NCBI GenBank assembly: GCA_021464245.1
Contig: JADCRB010000026.1
Location: forward strand, 1,813,333-1,877,332
Direction of reading: 5' to 3'
Origin: Carallia brachiata
Taxonomy: Eukaryota; Streptophyta; Magnoliopsida; Malpighiales; Rhizophoraceae
Length of the DNA: 64,000 nucleotides
The notes under the pieces are model-generated. The model did not search any database. It was not told the origin of the DNA and was given only the letters and a program-made list of their open reading frames with translations. Shown here piece after piece: positions 12,290 through 24,404 of the stretch. The translations under genes were made by a program, and so were the position numbers. Each line of letters begins with the position of its first letter. Within the stretch, counting starts at the first letter, position 1.

Positions 12290-12960
12290 ATCTTTGCTGG
12301 CCCGCGACAGTGGCCGTTCACGTTCGCCGACCAGTTGCTTAACATTGCACCAGCTTATCCTTTGTCTCTGTCATCCACTCTCTTCTTTCCTTCTAGCCTT
12401 AGTTTGGCTGTCCATCCTTCCTCTTTTTTCTTTATAAATTTCAAACGCCAAAAGCTGTTTATAGGGGCTTTTGGTTTTTTTTTTTTTTTATGGTAGATTG
12501 AGCTTCAATAATGATATCTGTGACTTTCCAAGCTTTGGATTTGCATTCTTCGATATCTCCTGACCATTTTCAACGTTTCTTACGGCGGCGTTGCAGCCGT
12601 ACCGACTGTTGGTGCAAACGTTTCTTTGTCTGTCGCTGTCAAGGCCATGGTACCGACCGCCAGAAACCTAGAAGTTGAAGCTCGAGTTGAGGCCAGCGGT
12701 GCCACCCCTAGCGCAGCAATCTCTGCCACTGGCCACTACCCTGCCGCCACCGACCACCACCCTTTTGCCGCCGCCATCATCGGAACTAATAGGAAGTGCT
12801 ATTGTTGGATATTTTGTAGTTGGGTGATTAGTACTACTTGTGTTTATCTTAGTTTATGTAAATTTCTTGCTATGAAATTTATTGTTGAGTATACCTGAAC
12901 GATTTTTAATTTTTGTCATAAGTCTACTGAGATGTAATATATGCTGCAGTTTGTAATTTT
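12290..12960 (+). mobile_element. GC-rich dispersed element, copy 1
   Basis: This stretch shares its layout with 43740-44700. Both begin with a CAGTGG ... TTCGCCG.CCAGT segment, followed by a pyrimidine-rich Leu/Ser-coding region. Both then have an AAG ... GATTTGCATT segment, a GCGGCG/GCCGC-rich core and a T-rich tail with a GGGTGATT.GTACT word. It carries open frames (12260-12496, 12626-12898), but nothing resembles a known domain. The second copy ends in poly-A, suggesting a non-LTR retroelement or a derivative. Boundaries are approximate. Confidence 0.5.
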
Positions 12961-14259
12961 TTTCAGTTGAATTACATCTAATTAACACATCAAAGTTAGT
13001 TAAATTTAATTTTAATTTAATAATTTATTTTAAATTTTATACTCAGTTTATTAGTGCTCAGTATAACTACATCATCTATAAGTTATGCATGCCAATTTTC
13101 TTTCCTATTCTAAGTAGGCTTTCTCGATTATTTCGGCCTTTTATATATTTTTACCGAATATTAATGCAAGCATTCCATTTTTCAAATTTAAACAGTTATT
13201 TATTTATTTATTTATGTTTTTGAGTCGCATGCGTCCATTTGCCCAATTTATACTGAATGAAGTTAATGTAGCCCTCGGCAAGCCTGCTAATGAATTGACC
13301 TGAGCCTGACGTTCATAGAGCTGCCCTTTTTTTTTTTCTTTTTGACAGAAATAGAACTGCCCTTTTAGGAGACACCTAATTTACCTATGCTTTACCCTCT
13401 CTAACTGCCACCAACAGTGTTACTGCCGCACGTCTGCTTACGTATCTATCCTCCAAGGATTCTAGCTAACTCTAAAAGATTATTTTTAAAAAATAAAATT
13501 ATTATTTATTTTAATATTAAATAATAATAAAATAATTATATAATTTATTTAATAATATTTAACAGTATATCTATTTTTTTTTAATTTTAATCATTCAATA
13601 ATTTATTTTTCATGTAAAGGAAAAATATTAGAGTTACCAATATATTGCAATAATATGACCCTCAAAAATATTTATGACTTCCTTTTTTCTTTAATACAAA
13701 ACGACCCAAAACAACTGCCTTTTAAAATAGGCAGCAATGTGCATACTTCATAGGAATACGATGATGACATAGATATGAAACAATATAAACACAGTTAAGG
13801 CATTATTTTTTAAAAAATTAAAGTACAGAGACAACTAAGACACATGACTATGTCTATATGTTACTCTCTTTCGGACTCTGAACAAAAAGGAAGAGGGAGA
13901 GAGAAAAAACATGAGAGCTAGATTTTTTTTTCTTTGAACTAAGACAGCTAAAAATTTCGTTCTTTTTAGTTTGTTAACTTTGTTTATTTCCTAAATTTTG
14001 GGTTCTTTCGAATTCTTTTTTTTTTAGTTAAAAAAATAAAAAAATAAGGGTGGTACCTCATAATCTTATTAAGAAGTATTATTTCTGCTCTCAAAATAAT
14101 TTTTAAATTGTCTAAATAATTACAGTATAACTCAATATTATAAAAAGAGATGAATATATTTAATTCCATTAAACATTCTGGTAACATTTGAATTTAAGAT
14201 TTTGACTCAATTCTGATAACTTTTAAATTTAAAATTTTTGACTTGATAATATTTAATAC
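12961..14259. other. intergenic, no gene recognised
   Basis: AT-rich DNA with a TTTA microsatellite at about 13197-13214 and long A/T tracts. No coding region is supported. Confidence 0.5.
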
Positions 14260-14267
14260 ATATCAAG
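14260..14267. repeat. left target-site duplication of the MITE
   Basis: ATATCAAG directly precedes the element at 14268 and recurs exactly at 14758-14765 directly after it. Eight-base duplications are characteristic of hAT transposons. Confidence 0.85.
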
Positions 14268-14757
14268 CACTGTTGTCAGAACCGGACCAGACCGGTCGGT
14301 CGGACCGGTTGAACCGGGGACCGGCCGGTGGTCCGGGCCGATTTTGGTAAATTTTGAAGGGTGACGCGGACCGGTCAAAATCAGAAAAAACCGTTCAAGA
14401 ACCGGTCAAGACTGGTAAAAACCGGTGAAAATCGGACCGGTTGAACCGGTCCAATAAAATTAAAAAATTTATAAATTACAATTTGACCCCAAATATTATT
14501 TAAATTATAATTTAAGCATTAACTTTAATTTAAAAGTTCAATTTAGTTCTAAATCTATTAAAAATTTCAATTTCATCCTTAAAATTAGAAAAATTAATAT
14601 TTAATCACTATTTATAAATATTATTTTTATAATCACTTTTATACACATATATATTTATTGAATACCGATTCAAATACCGGTTCGATCGGTTCAACCGGTT
14701 AAACTTTAACCCACTAATATTTCCGACTCGATGACTGGTCCGGTTCTGATAACGTTA
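14268..14757. mobile_element. hAT-type MITE, intact ends, copy 1
   Basis: A 490-base nonautonomous DNA transposon. The left end CACTGTTGTCAGAACCGG matches the complement of the right end, TAACGTTATCAGAACCGG; from the fifth base the inverted repeat continues through GGACCAG with two mismatches. It is flanked by exact 8-base duplications ATATCAAG (14260-14267 and 14758-14765). The outer parts are dense in CCGG/ACCGGT words and the centre is A/T-rich and noncoding. A decayed second copy lies at 38485-38949. Superfamily assignment rests on duplication length and terminal structure. Confidence 0.85.
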
Positions 14758-15109
14758 ATATCAAGATGTTTTGTTTTTTAATCTCTTTGTGTACGGCACA
14801 TTGAACTTTTTGACTTTTTAAGCGCCGTTGTTGGTTTCTCAAGGCGGCCGACTAGGGAATAAGGAGTTGAACTTGTTATTTTTTAACCAAATTTTTTTTT
14901 TAAAAAATATCTAAATATGTATAAATCGTGTCAATATTTTTAATTTTTGTGTTTGTTACGTGTGTTCAATTTTTTAAAATTTTTTTGCTGAAACTTTTTG
15001 CTATATTCAACATCCGTCGCGTATCAAAGTTGTGTTTGTATCACACTCATATCTAACACAACCTACTTTTGAAAATTGAGGTGTCCGTGCATAGGAGGCA
15101 GCACCTTGC

Positions 15110-15211
15110 CAGTGAACTTTAACTAGTTGGTATAAGAGTTATCACTAAGAAGTATCAAATTCGAAACTCAACTGGAGTCGATTAAAGAGAAAAAAATTAA
15201 AAAAAAAAAAG
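15110..15211 (+). mobile_element. SINE-like retroposon
   Basis: A-box-like TTAACTAGTTGGTATAAGAG is followed by B-box-like CAAATTCGAAACTC about 35 bases later and an A-rich tail ending near 15211. This order and spacing fit a tRNA-derived SINE. Target duplications are not evident. Confidence 0.5.
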
Positions 15212-17638
15212 AGCTTAATTGGTTTGCCTAATTCTTATTATGTCCGCTGAGTTGAATCGTTTATTCATTGACGTCAATTATTGTCCAGTCAGATCTTACA
15301 TTTCAATTATCATCGGCCAACTCTACTCAAGGTTGATTAATTAAACTTGGCTGATCTCTTTAGAGTTTAGAAGCTGATTGTCCCTATAAGGCTTTGTATG
15401 GTGAAACATGAACCATTTGTGTTATCACTTAAATGTGTACTCAGGCTCATTGACCTGTGATTGAGTGAGTATGATCTGTTTGTGATAATTTTCGACAATT
15501 ATCATGAGCTTTCCAGTTTGTGTAGTCGATTCCCGTTTTAGTGCCTTCAAGATTTAGACCGATTAGAGGTAGTCTGTCACAAGAAGTCCCCTACATCTTT
15601 GACCATTTAGACAAGGTCGATTAATGAGGTAACAATCTTAGGATTAAAAAGATGATTGTTATGTTATAAACAATATCAAAACTCCTTCATTATATACTTT
15701 TGGTTCGATAATCGATTTGATTCTGATAATATTAATTTCACACGGATACATAGTGTGAAGCAACAAAATATGTGACATTACACGCTGCATACAAACATTC
15801 ATACTACATATTATTGACTACTTGCAGCAACAGGTAGCAAAATATAGCAATTATAATAAGCAAATTGAGTCATATAGACTACTTAGTTTTAAAACTTTTT
15901 GATATTCGTTATTTTCTTTTTGATAAATGGTTCATATTAACTAATCAGACAGCTAGGCTTGGCTTAGTGCTCTCGAATTTTCTAAGAATTCATTTTTTTA
16001 AAATTTTGAAGTGTCTTTCGTGTTAATTTCTCAAATGTTAGCCCCGTGATCTAGCAAAGTTGTTTTTTTTTTTTTAATATTTCCATACCATTTAGTTTCT
16101 GAAGTATTCTTTAAGCAAGACATGCAATTTATAGTTTTTCTATTAAGTGGGAATCTTTGGAAAAATGATTTGGGTACGTGTATGGGGTCCTTGGATTTGA
16201 GTGAGCTTGATTCTGCATTTGAAGAGAAGTCTCGAGTCGATTGCTATTGAAACGAGTAGATCAGCGTAATCTCAAGGGAATCAGGTTATTCTTTTGTTTG
16301 TTAATTATTTATTTCCTGGACAGAAAATTGATCTGGATTGGACGATTGAAGCATGGTGGGTGCCACTAGCGTTTAAGTTGCCCGTGATCATATTGAATTG
16401 AAAAAACAAACAAAAATGCAAGTTTTAAATAGGTAATTTCAAAATATTTTAAAATGATATGAACTGTTTTATGAATAAATTTATTGAAATGAAAAAAAAT
16501 TATTAAATATTATTAAATAAAATTATATTTTTATTTTAATATTAATTAATGAAGTTACATTATAACAACTGTGCTCTTAGAAAAAATGGAACATATATAC
16601 TGCAGTAGTTCAATTATGTTGGAATGTGTCTTCGGCGGCGGCCCATTTTGTCAGGTGCATACAAGTTGTCTTTTTTTTTTTAACTTGTTTTGCTTTGCTG
16701 ATGGGCAAATAAACCTTGTTCTACTGTTAGCCATGTGAAATAATGCAGGGTTCCATCTTTTTTGCCTCTTGGCTTTTCTTCATCTGACAAATCTGCAACA
16801 GAATTGAACGAGAGAGGATTATATGTATATTTAATTGCTTGGTGAAATCTCTAAAATATCAACAAGAGCATAATAATAATACAATGGCTGATAAGTTTTA
16901 TACTATACTTTCACAGCAGTTTTTCGCATAAGTGTTTCACATGGTGTCACTGACTTGCCGATCTACACTGGATGGGCTTATTGGTTCAGGTAACAGCGAT
17001 GGCAAATGTCAGTAATTTGAGTTTAAAGCCAGAAATATTTGTGTCGTTTATGGAATTACACGTCTGAAATTCGAAGTTTTTATTATGGGATTGTTAAATG
17101 ACGATGTTAAATACCGGCCCCAATTCATACATGCTATTATTGATATCAGTACCTTTTTTTTTTCTCCAAAAACAAATGGAAGTTTTAATTGGAATCAATT
17201 TGAAATAAAGAAAATAATAATATTGGAAGAATGTTGGGATGGAAAAGCCATTGGCTTTCCATAGGCTAATGCTATTGTTGATTGCTTATACCAAAGCAAT
17301 CACGGATTTTATAAACAATAATCATGAAGTACTGGTTATCAATTTGACAGGGACAAAAGAGCATTAAATGATTAGGTGCCTTGAATTAATGGATTCCACC
17401 AGCAATGACTAATGAGCATGTCTTGAATATAATTAGTATTCACTCTGACTATTTTAGCATTGATTTTCTTAAAAATAAATCCATTATCTAATTAAAAGTT
17501 ATTCTTAATCAACAAAAAGAAGAAAATTCGCAACCCTTTTAAAGTAGACAAAGTTGAAACACCAGCTAAATATACATTAGAAAAAAAACTATAGAAACCC
17601 AAAAAAAAACAAAAACAGATGCAAAATAGATATATTGT

Positions 17639-17757
17639 AATTAATTGATTATTTTATATAATTAAATAATTAATATTTTTAAAAAATAAATATATTTTAC
17701 ATTAATTTTTTATTATAAATATTAATTATTTAATTATATAAAATAATCAATCAATTA
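17639..17757. repeat. AT-rich foldback (inverted repeat with 40-bp arms)
   Basis: The left arm (17639-17678) and right arm (17717-17757) are reverse complements apart from one or two positions, around a loop of about 38 bases. The arms contain TTGATTATTTTATATAATTA and its complement. Probably a small foldback MITE. Confidence 0.75.
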
Positions 17758-19297
17758 TTATATGTTTGTTTTATATTTTTTTTTTATCTATGGAACGACT
17801 CTCACGTACGTTCCATAGCTGGTTCTCTTCACTGTTTTCCTTCTTTAATGGACAATTCTGTGAATTTTTGTCCACAATAACCACCCGGCTGTTAGTGTAC
17901 TCCATTGGTCATACAAGTTGGGAGCCACGACCAAACAGCAATGTGCCCGTCGTGCTTGCAGCTGGCACCAGACATTTTGCGCAGCTTGATAAATATCAAG
18001 AAACTCTTCCAAAATAAATTATATAATAATTTTTACCATTCCAATTATTGCCCATTCTATTAACATTTTTGTCCTAGCAACTTTTGTTTGATGCGAAGAT
18101 AATGTCAAGCATAATTAACCTGAAATTGTCAGTGAATTTAATTTTTTTTTCATTGTCATGGTCCTAAATTGTCATGGTCCTACGTGGATAATCCACCTAT
18201 TCCCTTGAGACTTTTACATAATTTCTCTCTATTTTTTTTTTGTTTTTTAAAATTAGATATATTTTATATATAAAAAAATCATTATAATTTTTTTAATTAT
18301 ACTTAAATCGAGATAATTATAAACTAAATACAATTAATTAACAGTATTTTGAATAATTTTTTTTCCCAAAAATATAACAGCTCTCTGCATAAATTTAAAA
18401 AAAAAAAAAAAGATAGACAGAGAAAGAGATAGAGATCGGTGTCTTTCAGCGTTGAAGTTCCATGTGGACAGCAGGGAAGGATGGGTCTAAACGACACCGT
18501 TGAACGACATGAAAATAATTTTTCATTCAATCCAGAGCCCAAATTATGGTGAAGGATAGCACTAATTATAGCATAGAAGTGAACTCCCTTTTACTCATCA
18601 TACTCTAAACAAAATGGGCAGACCAACTAAGACATATTGATTAACAGATTGATCCACCTACTTGAATCTTGCTCGTTGCCACGTTTCAGCAATAATTGAG
18701 GTTGTTAAAACTAAACAATTATTTTGAAAGGTTGAAATTCGAATTTAAATTTCAATTACCTCTTTTTATCACCATCTTTTCTATACGATGGTTTTGTCAT
18801 CTCTTTTATAGAAGAAAAAAAAAAATTTCCTTGCTGTTGGGGGCATTGAATAGAGAGGCTACACCATCCTGTCTAGCCCACCAGGGGCAGCAGGGCAGGA
18901 GTCTGTTTTGCTTACCTAGAGTTGCAATTGTCACACCGGTCTGCATCATGCAATAACTTTTGCTATTCGACAAAGGCCTCATACACAGAAACATGTTAAC
19001 CACCTAGATTCCAGTACAAAAACAAAAAGCTCACATCACATGCATAGTTTGGTAGGCTTGCTCAATGACTTTGATTTGTCAACTTTGCCACTTTTTGATG
19101 TTTTTTTCTGTTGGGATCAGAGCACAGCAAAACCAAAGTCGAAATAAATCCGTCAACAACGACCACGACGACCCTACAACTGGATTCTCTCATCACCCCC
19201 TCCTCTCTCTACATTTACCTCATCCAATTCTAAGAGTATCCGAAGCTCAAAGATCTGTACCATTTTTTTGTCTTTGCGCCTTTTGATGCCTTTTGCC

Positions 19298-19308
19298 TTT
19301 TATAAAGT
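19298..19308 (+). promoter_or_regulatory. candidate TATA box of the SOSEKI gene
   Basis: TTTTATAAAG lies about 150 bases upstream of the start codon at 19450, in a C/T-rich region typical of a plant core promoter. A second TATAAAG word near 19374 is an alternative but is closer to the start codon. Confidence 0.35.
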
Positions 19309-19449
19309 TTCCTTTTAACTTTCCCCCATCTCTTTCACTTTATCTTTCTCTCGTTACTCCTGTTTGCTCTTAGTATAAAGGATTGGTCTGTGTTGTAACT
19401 AAGTTCAAAGCCACTGAGAAGGTCAGATAGTGAAAGGGAAGTGAGAGAT

Positions 19450-22007
19450 ATGGATGCTCCACTGCCCAGAAGAGCCAGAGAAAGAGATAACCAAAGCAAC
19501 ATGGACAGGGGCAAAGTGTGCATGCAGCAGTACTCAAGGGTCAAACCCATCAAAAAGGTCCAAATTGTTTACTACCTCTCCAGAAATGGCCAGCTTGAGC
19601 ACCCACATTACATGGAAGTTGCCCATTTGGCCAATCAACCCCTTCGTCTGAGAGGTCAAAACATATTCAGTTTTTCATTTTTTTTTTTTTTTTGGTTTTT
19701 TATTTTGACTGACATGCTTAATTAGTACTCTTGTAAGTAACCTGTGTTCTTGTAATTTTGTATGTTGTGGGATAGATGTTATGGATCGACTCACGGTACT
19801 TAGAGGCAAAGGCATGCCCTCTCTGTACTCATGGTCCTGCAAGAGGTGCAAAACTTTGACCACTGGTTAAGTAGTAATCAATAGTTTGTCCATATATTTT
19901 CCCTAATTCTAGACTTTTTATTTTGGCTAATTTCATTTCCTGTTTGCTTTTTTTTTTTTTTTTTTTTTTTTTTTTCTTTTTAAGGAGTTACAAGAATGGA
20001 TATGTGTGGAATGACTTGGCAGAAAATGATATCATCTACCCATCAGATGGAGCCGAATATGTACTCAAAGGGTCTGAACTGGTCGCAGGGTGCTCTGGTC
20101 AGTCTCCATCAATGCTCTTAATTATCACTTTCTTACAAAATTTTAACTAAACTAAACTACCCATGTGCCTCAAGTGTAACAAATCTCACAATTGGAATCC
20201 TGCATGCCTTTATTTTTTAATTTCAAAATCAAAAAAAAAAAAAAAAACCCAAGGTAGACAACTATTCCGAGAATAGAAGTCAGGATTCTTTCCTAACAGA
20301 GGTCTTTGCTAGGCCTGCTCGACTTTGTTGCTTTTGATTTTTCTCACCCTGTTTAAATTTTCCCCCTTTCTTTCTCTTGGCAGAAAGGTTTCAACGACTT
20401 GGCGGTAATGCAATCAGTAATTCAGGACATCTAATTCAAGAACCCAACCTCCATGAAAAAAGAAAACAACAAACCAGCAGACAACAGGAAGAAACACAAA
20501 ATCCCAAGTATGAATTCCAAATTTATGATCAGGAGGAAGACATGGCGGGAGAATCACAAGAGGAAGAATACGAAGATGAAGAGAAAACAAGCTACACTAG
20601 CTCCACAACACCCCACTCTCGCTGTTCCAGAGGTGTATCCACAGAAGAACTGGAGGAGGACCAACACCCCACAAGAACCCCACCACCAATGTCCCATCTT
20701 TATCCCCACCTCCAACACCCTCAATCCTTAATGACAAATCCAAACCCAACATCTCTCCGTGGCCATGGCAGCAACAGCAACAGCACTTCCAAACGATTTG
20801 AAGATGGTGACCCAGTGGTGGCCAATTATGGGACTGCACCGAGTCGCAACTCGGTCCTGTTACAACTTATCTCATGCGGAAACTTGTCAATGACTAAGGC
20901 AAAGAGCAATGTGACTGCAACCACGACGACGATGACATTAAAACAGCAGGAAGTGAAAATGAACGGAGATCGTGTGCTTAAGAAAGGCGAAAGTAATAGC
21001 CTTCCCAGAGAGGTTCTGCGCAGGTGCGCAGCTAAGGTTGCTGAAGAGGAGATGATGATCAATTATATGTCTGAGAATCCCAGGTTTGGCAATTTGCAGG
21101 CTCAGGAGAAGGAGTACTTTAGTGGCAGCATTGTTGAGTCCATCAGAAAGGATCGCTCCGTGGTCGAGCCAACGTTAAAGAGGTCAAATTCTTATAATGA
21201 AGAAAGGTAACTCATCATTCATATTTAATTAGCCTTTCTTTTCTTTTTTTTTTTTTACTGAAAGCCTTTCTTTTTTTTTTTTTTAAATAAAAAAGTAGTC
21301 ATCTTTCGTTCTAAATTTTTTTTTATTTGTTGTCTTTTTTTTTTTTGGGCGGATTTCAATTCGACATTTGTAGATTTTACGAAATCAAAATTTCCAAATT
21401 AAAATACCGACTAGCATTTCTTAAAATTTAACTATCACTAAAAATTAGTCATGAACTTATAATTCAAATAATGTTAATAGTATACTAATAAAAAAAAATA
21501 AAAAATTTAAATTTTTGATCTCTTAAATTATTTTTATTTTTTAATCAGTTAATTTAAATTTAAAATATTTCAAAAAGACAAAAAAAAAAAAAACCTATCA
21601 CTGTGAATTTGTCAGCTTTGAGTGTCGCCCAGCATATCATTTTGTTAATGGGTTGGAGTTTTTAACCTTTCTTTGAGTTTGTTTAGGGGGGTGAACGTCA
21701 AATGCAAGGCCCACTAAAATTTTGGGCTCCAGACTATAAAAATGGAATGAAGTCAAAAGCGTTGTTTTTGTTCCAATTGCCAACTTCTAAATACCATTAA
21801 TTCTTGCTCTTGGTGGACCATTTATGAATTTGTGTAAATTGCTTGTCAATTGCTAAACTGGTAGTCGTTGCGTGATTGCTAAGATGTGCCAAGGATGTGA
21901 TGGAGGAAGAAGCTGCGAAGGAAGAAATTAAAGAGAGAGCAGCGAGAGGCAAATGCATCCCTCGCAAGAAATCTTCATCATCTTCAAAGCAAGTCATCAG
22001 AAAATGA
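19450..22007 (+). CDS. SOK: SOSEKI (DUF966, DIX-like domain) polarity protein
   Basis: Five exons: 19450-19654, 19776-19845, 19985-20097, 20384-21206 and 21884-22007, all with GT-AG introns and consistent phases, giving about 444 residues. The N-terminal DIX-like domain (about 36-126) carries the family words [54 protein letters not shown] and [14 protein letters not shown]. The middle is a long, low-complexity, probably disordered Ser/Thr/Asn/Gln-rich region. The last exon encodes [17 protein letters not shown], the Cys-containing C-terminal motif seen in many SOSEKI proteins. SOSEKI proteins polymerise through the DIX-like domain and mark cell corners or edges at the plasma membrane; that role is inferred from the family. 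Ignoring the fourth intron (AAAG|GTAACT) gives an immediate TAA and loses 40 residues. Confidence 0.93.
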
Positions 22008-23019
22008 CTGATGTATGTTGTGCAATCCTATTGGTTGCAATGACTGCAATGGCGTAACTATGAGTGACTCAATTTCCACTTATTAGGAGTTTTCCCTGAA
22101 TTTTTATCTGCTAAGTTATTAATGTCGACTGCTGCGTTCTGTATGGTTGACAAGATCATTCTAAATCTTGGAGTTGTAATTGAACCAGCTTATGGGTCCT
22201 CTCCTCTGCCTTGGTTGCAGGGTATCATATGGAAAAGAGCCCCCTGCTCTTCCTGACGGGCTTTAATTATATTTTAATTGTCTCCATATCTAGATTTAGA
22301 TTTGAATTTCGGTTCCCTTTTCCCCATTTGAATTTTGGAGTTGAAAAAAAGGCACTGATTTTGGTTTTGCATGACTGGATCTGGTCATTTTTTCAAACTT
22401 GAACGTTGAAACGGGAGTAACGAAAAGTGTAAGATGTAGATGTGGCTTGGCTAATAGCATTGCGTTTAATTAATCAACTAAAGAACACTGCGCCAAAAAA
22501 AATACTAGGTGTTTAGTACGTCAATTTTATCGAAAAATATCGATGGGTCGTGATAGTTCCACAAATGGCAACTATTTGCTTCATTCAAGAAGAAACTCAA
22601 CTAATGCAGAAAACTAAGTTCCTGTTGTGAAATCCAGGAACCTCAACCAAAAAAGAGAAGAAGAGAGAGCAATAGAGTTATAGAAAAGTTGGAGAATTTG
22701 TTTGGGCCAAGTCCTCAATTTACTGTATTTCTCATTGAACTTACAAAAGTTAGTGAAAAGAATATGCACATCATGCCTTTTGAATAATAATTTGTATTTA
22801 AAACAGTAACAATACCGAAACGGTAATTTTACTGATAATAGTTGAATACTTGCTTTGAGAGACACTCAACCAATGGCGCCCCATACCTAGCATTCGAATG
22901 AGCATACAAAATAACTTGAAATAACGAGAAAAGAAGTGCTAGAAGATTGCTTAAAAACATCCACTTTTGCTACAATTTGTAATTACCATAACTGAAATTT
23001 TAATAGCCTGCAACACAAG
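22008..23019. other. intergenic, no gene recognised
   Basis: This is the 3' flank of the SOSEKI gene followed by unremarkable DNA. No coding structure is supported. Confidence 0.5.
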
Positions 23020-23240
23020 TAGGTCTCTGCAGTAGCCTCTCTCTTGTCCGGGAATGGGCCTGGGCCTCTTCCTTAGGCTGGCTTGGTTGCTACTGGAGCT
23101 GGGTTCCTGCTGTAATGGGCTGGGTAAATATTAGGGTGGCTGGTTATTTCCCTTGTAATAATGTTTTGGGCTCTATGGGCTGGCCCTTCTTGTACTTCCT
23201 TTAGGCTTAACGAATATTTCCATTGTGATCAAAAAATAAT
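23020..23240 (+). mobile_element. possible LINE 3' tail
   Basis: A run of GGCTGG/TGGGCTGG words is followed by TTGTACTTCCTTTAGGCTTAA and an A-rich end (GATCAAAAAATAATTG at about 23228). This resembles the 3'UTR ends of plant LINEs that stop in poly-A. It is short and 5'-truncated, with no domain and no clear target duplication. Confidence 0.4.
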
Positions 23241-23683
23241 TGAAATTTTAATTGGAAAATTGTATCCAAAGTTGCAATGTTTAATACCAATCTTCTTCTG
23301 CACCATTATCAAATTTACGGGCATTGATTTTGCAGCGGGATTGGCTTTAAAGACTAATGCCACCTCTGACTTTAATTTCAGAAAATAAACCCAGCATTAT
23401 CTTGGAAAATCATCAATAGATTCGATGAAGAGGTAGACACCATTTAATGATTCGAAGTTCATGCGACCACACACATTAGTGTTAGTTGGAAGAAATTCCA
23501 CATCCAGTGGGGAAGCAAAGAGAAAAGCGTATATAAGTTGCAAGTGAAACCAATCTAAATGGTTTAGATCATTTTGGTAAAAGATAGATCCAATATCAAA
23601 CTTGTCATCAAGTTTAACATTTTAGTTTAATGGCGAATTCAAGCAAGTTAAGTTCATAGAACCTGAAGATAAATTTCTTTTAG

Positions 23684-23695
23684 TGGTATCAGAGT
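23684..23695 (+). other. tRNA-Met-type primer-binding site
   Basis: TGGTATCAGAGT begins one or two bases after the left LTR. It matches the usual plant TGGTATCAGAGC site except at the last base. Confidence 0.75.
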
Positions 23696-23774
23696 CCACC
23701 AGTGACCTTACAGGCTAAGAAAATCCTAAAGGCTTGTGTGGATGAATTAAGGCCCAAGTGAACAACCCACCAAT

Positions 23775-23943
23775 AAGAAAGTAGCGAAAAGGTGATGTTG
23801 AGCATTTGCTCTAGTGGTTGAGAGAGTGCTCTTCAATAATGAGGTGAGGGGTTCAACTCCCACCAACGTCATTCCCACTTCTCCTCGTATGTCTATTAGG
23901 GCTCATTGTAAACTAAAAAAAGGAAAGAAAGTAGCGAAAAGGT
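23775..23943 (+). mobile_element. SINE nested in the TRIM, with 19-bp target duplication
   Basis: The 19-base word AAGAAAGTAGCGAAAAGGT occurs at 23775-23793 and again, exactly, at 23925-23943. The 131 bases between carry an A box (TGCTCTAGTGGTTGAGAG), a B box (GGGGTTCAACTCCC) and an A-rich 3' end (CTAAAAAAAGGA). This is the full hallmark set of a tRNA-derived SINE inserted by LINE-type target-primed reverse transcription. It interrupts the interior of the TRIM, so it arrived later. Confidence 0.88.
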
Positions 23944-24404
23944 TACACTTGAAGAAAAAACAAAGATCCTATATCCAAGACCCAAGTGAATAATCCACCA
24001 ACAAGAGGGTAGCTAAGAGATTGCATTTGGATAAAATGATAAAAGATCCAGACTTTGGAGGCTCATGGACCCATAGTTTCAAACTTGAGGCCAATAGATG
24101 ACTGAAGAGACCACAAAACAAAAAAGAAGCTAGCTTCAGACCAATCAAAATTTAAGTAAGTGACAATTAAACTCAAAAGCCTCAATCCCAGTTACAGTTA
24201 AGGGAGAGTGCTAGAAAAAATCCTAGATCGAGTGGGGAAGTAAAGACAAAAGGGCATTTAAGCTAAAGGTGAAATCAAACCCAATGACTTAAGTCATTTT
24301 GATGAAAGCTGAATCTAATTAAGACGTCATCAAACCTAACACTTTAATCCAATACTGAGATTAAGTGAGTCAAGTCCATGAAACCTATAGATAAATTTCC
24401 TTTA

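Larger units (their letters stand above)
14766..19299. other. intergenic, with SINE and foldback, no gene recognised
   Basis: No coding structure is seen. It holds a SINE-like element (about 15110-15211), a near-perfect AT-rich inverted repeat (17639-17757), and several oligo-T/A tracts. Short frames such as 17766-18017 match no family I know. Confidence 0.5.
23480..24404 (+). mobile_element. small LTR retrotransposon (TRIM) with primer-binding site
   Basis: Two diverged direct repeats of about 200 bases (23480-23682 and 24209-24404) both start TG.TAG and share AGTGGGGAAG, TCATTTTG and ATAAATTTC. Just after the left repeat is TGGTATCAGAGT (23684-23695), nearly identical to the initiator-Met tRNA primer-binding site used by plant LTR retrotransposons. 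Just before the right repeat is a purine tract, AAGGGAGAG (24200-24208). The interior is about 525 bases, with no coding domain, and includes a nested SINE (23794-23924). Size and lack of genes fit a TRIM element. Confidence 0.75.

Noticed and set aside
20597..21062. Minus-strand open frames opposite the SOSEKI gene
   Set aside because: Shadows of the long fourth exon; the plus-strand frame has the family motifs.
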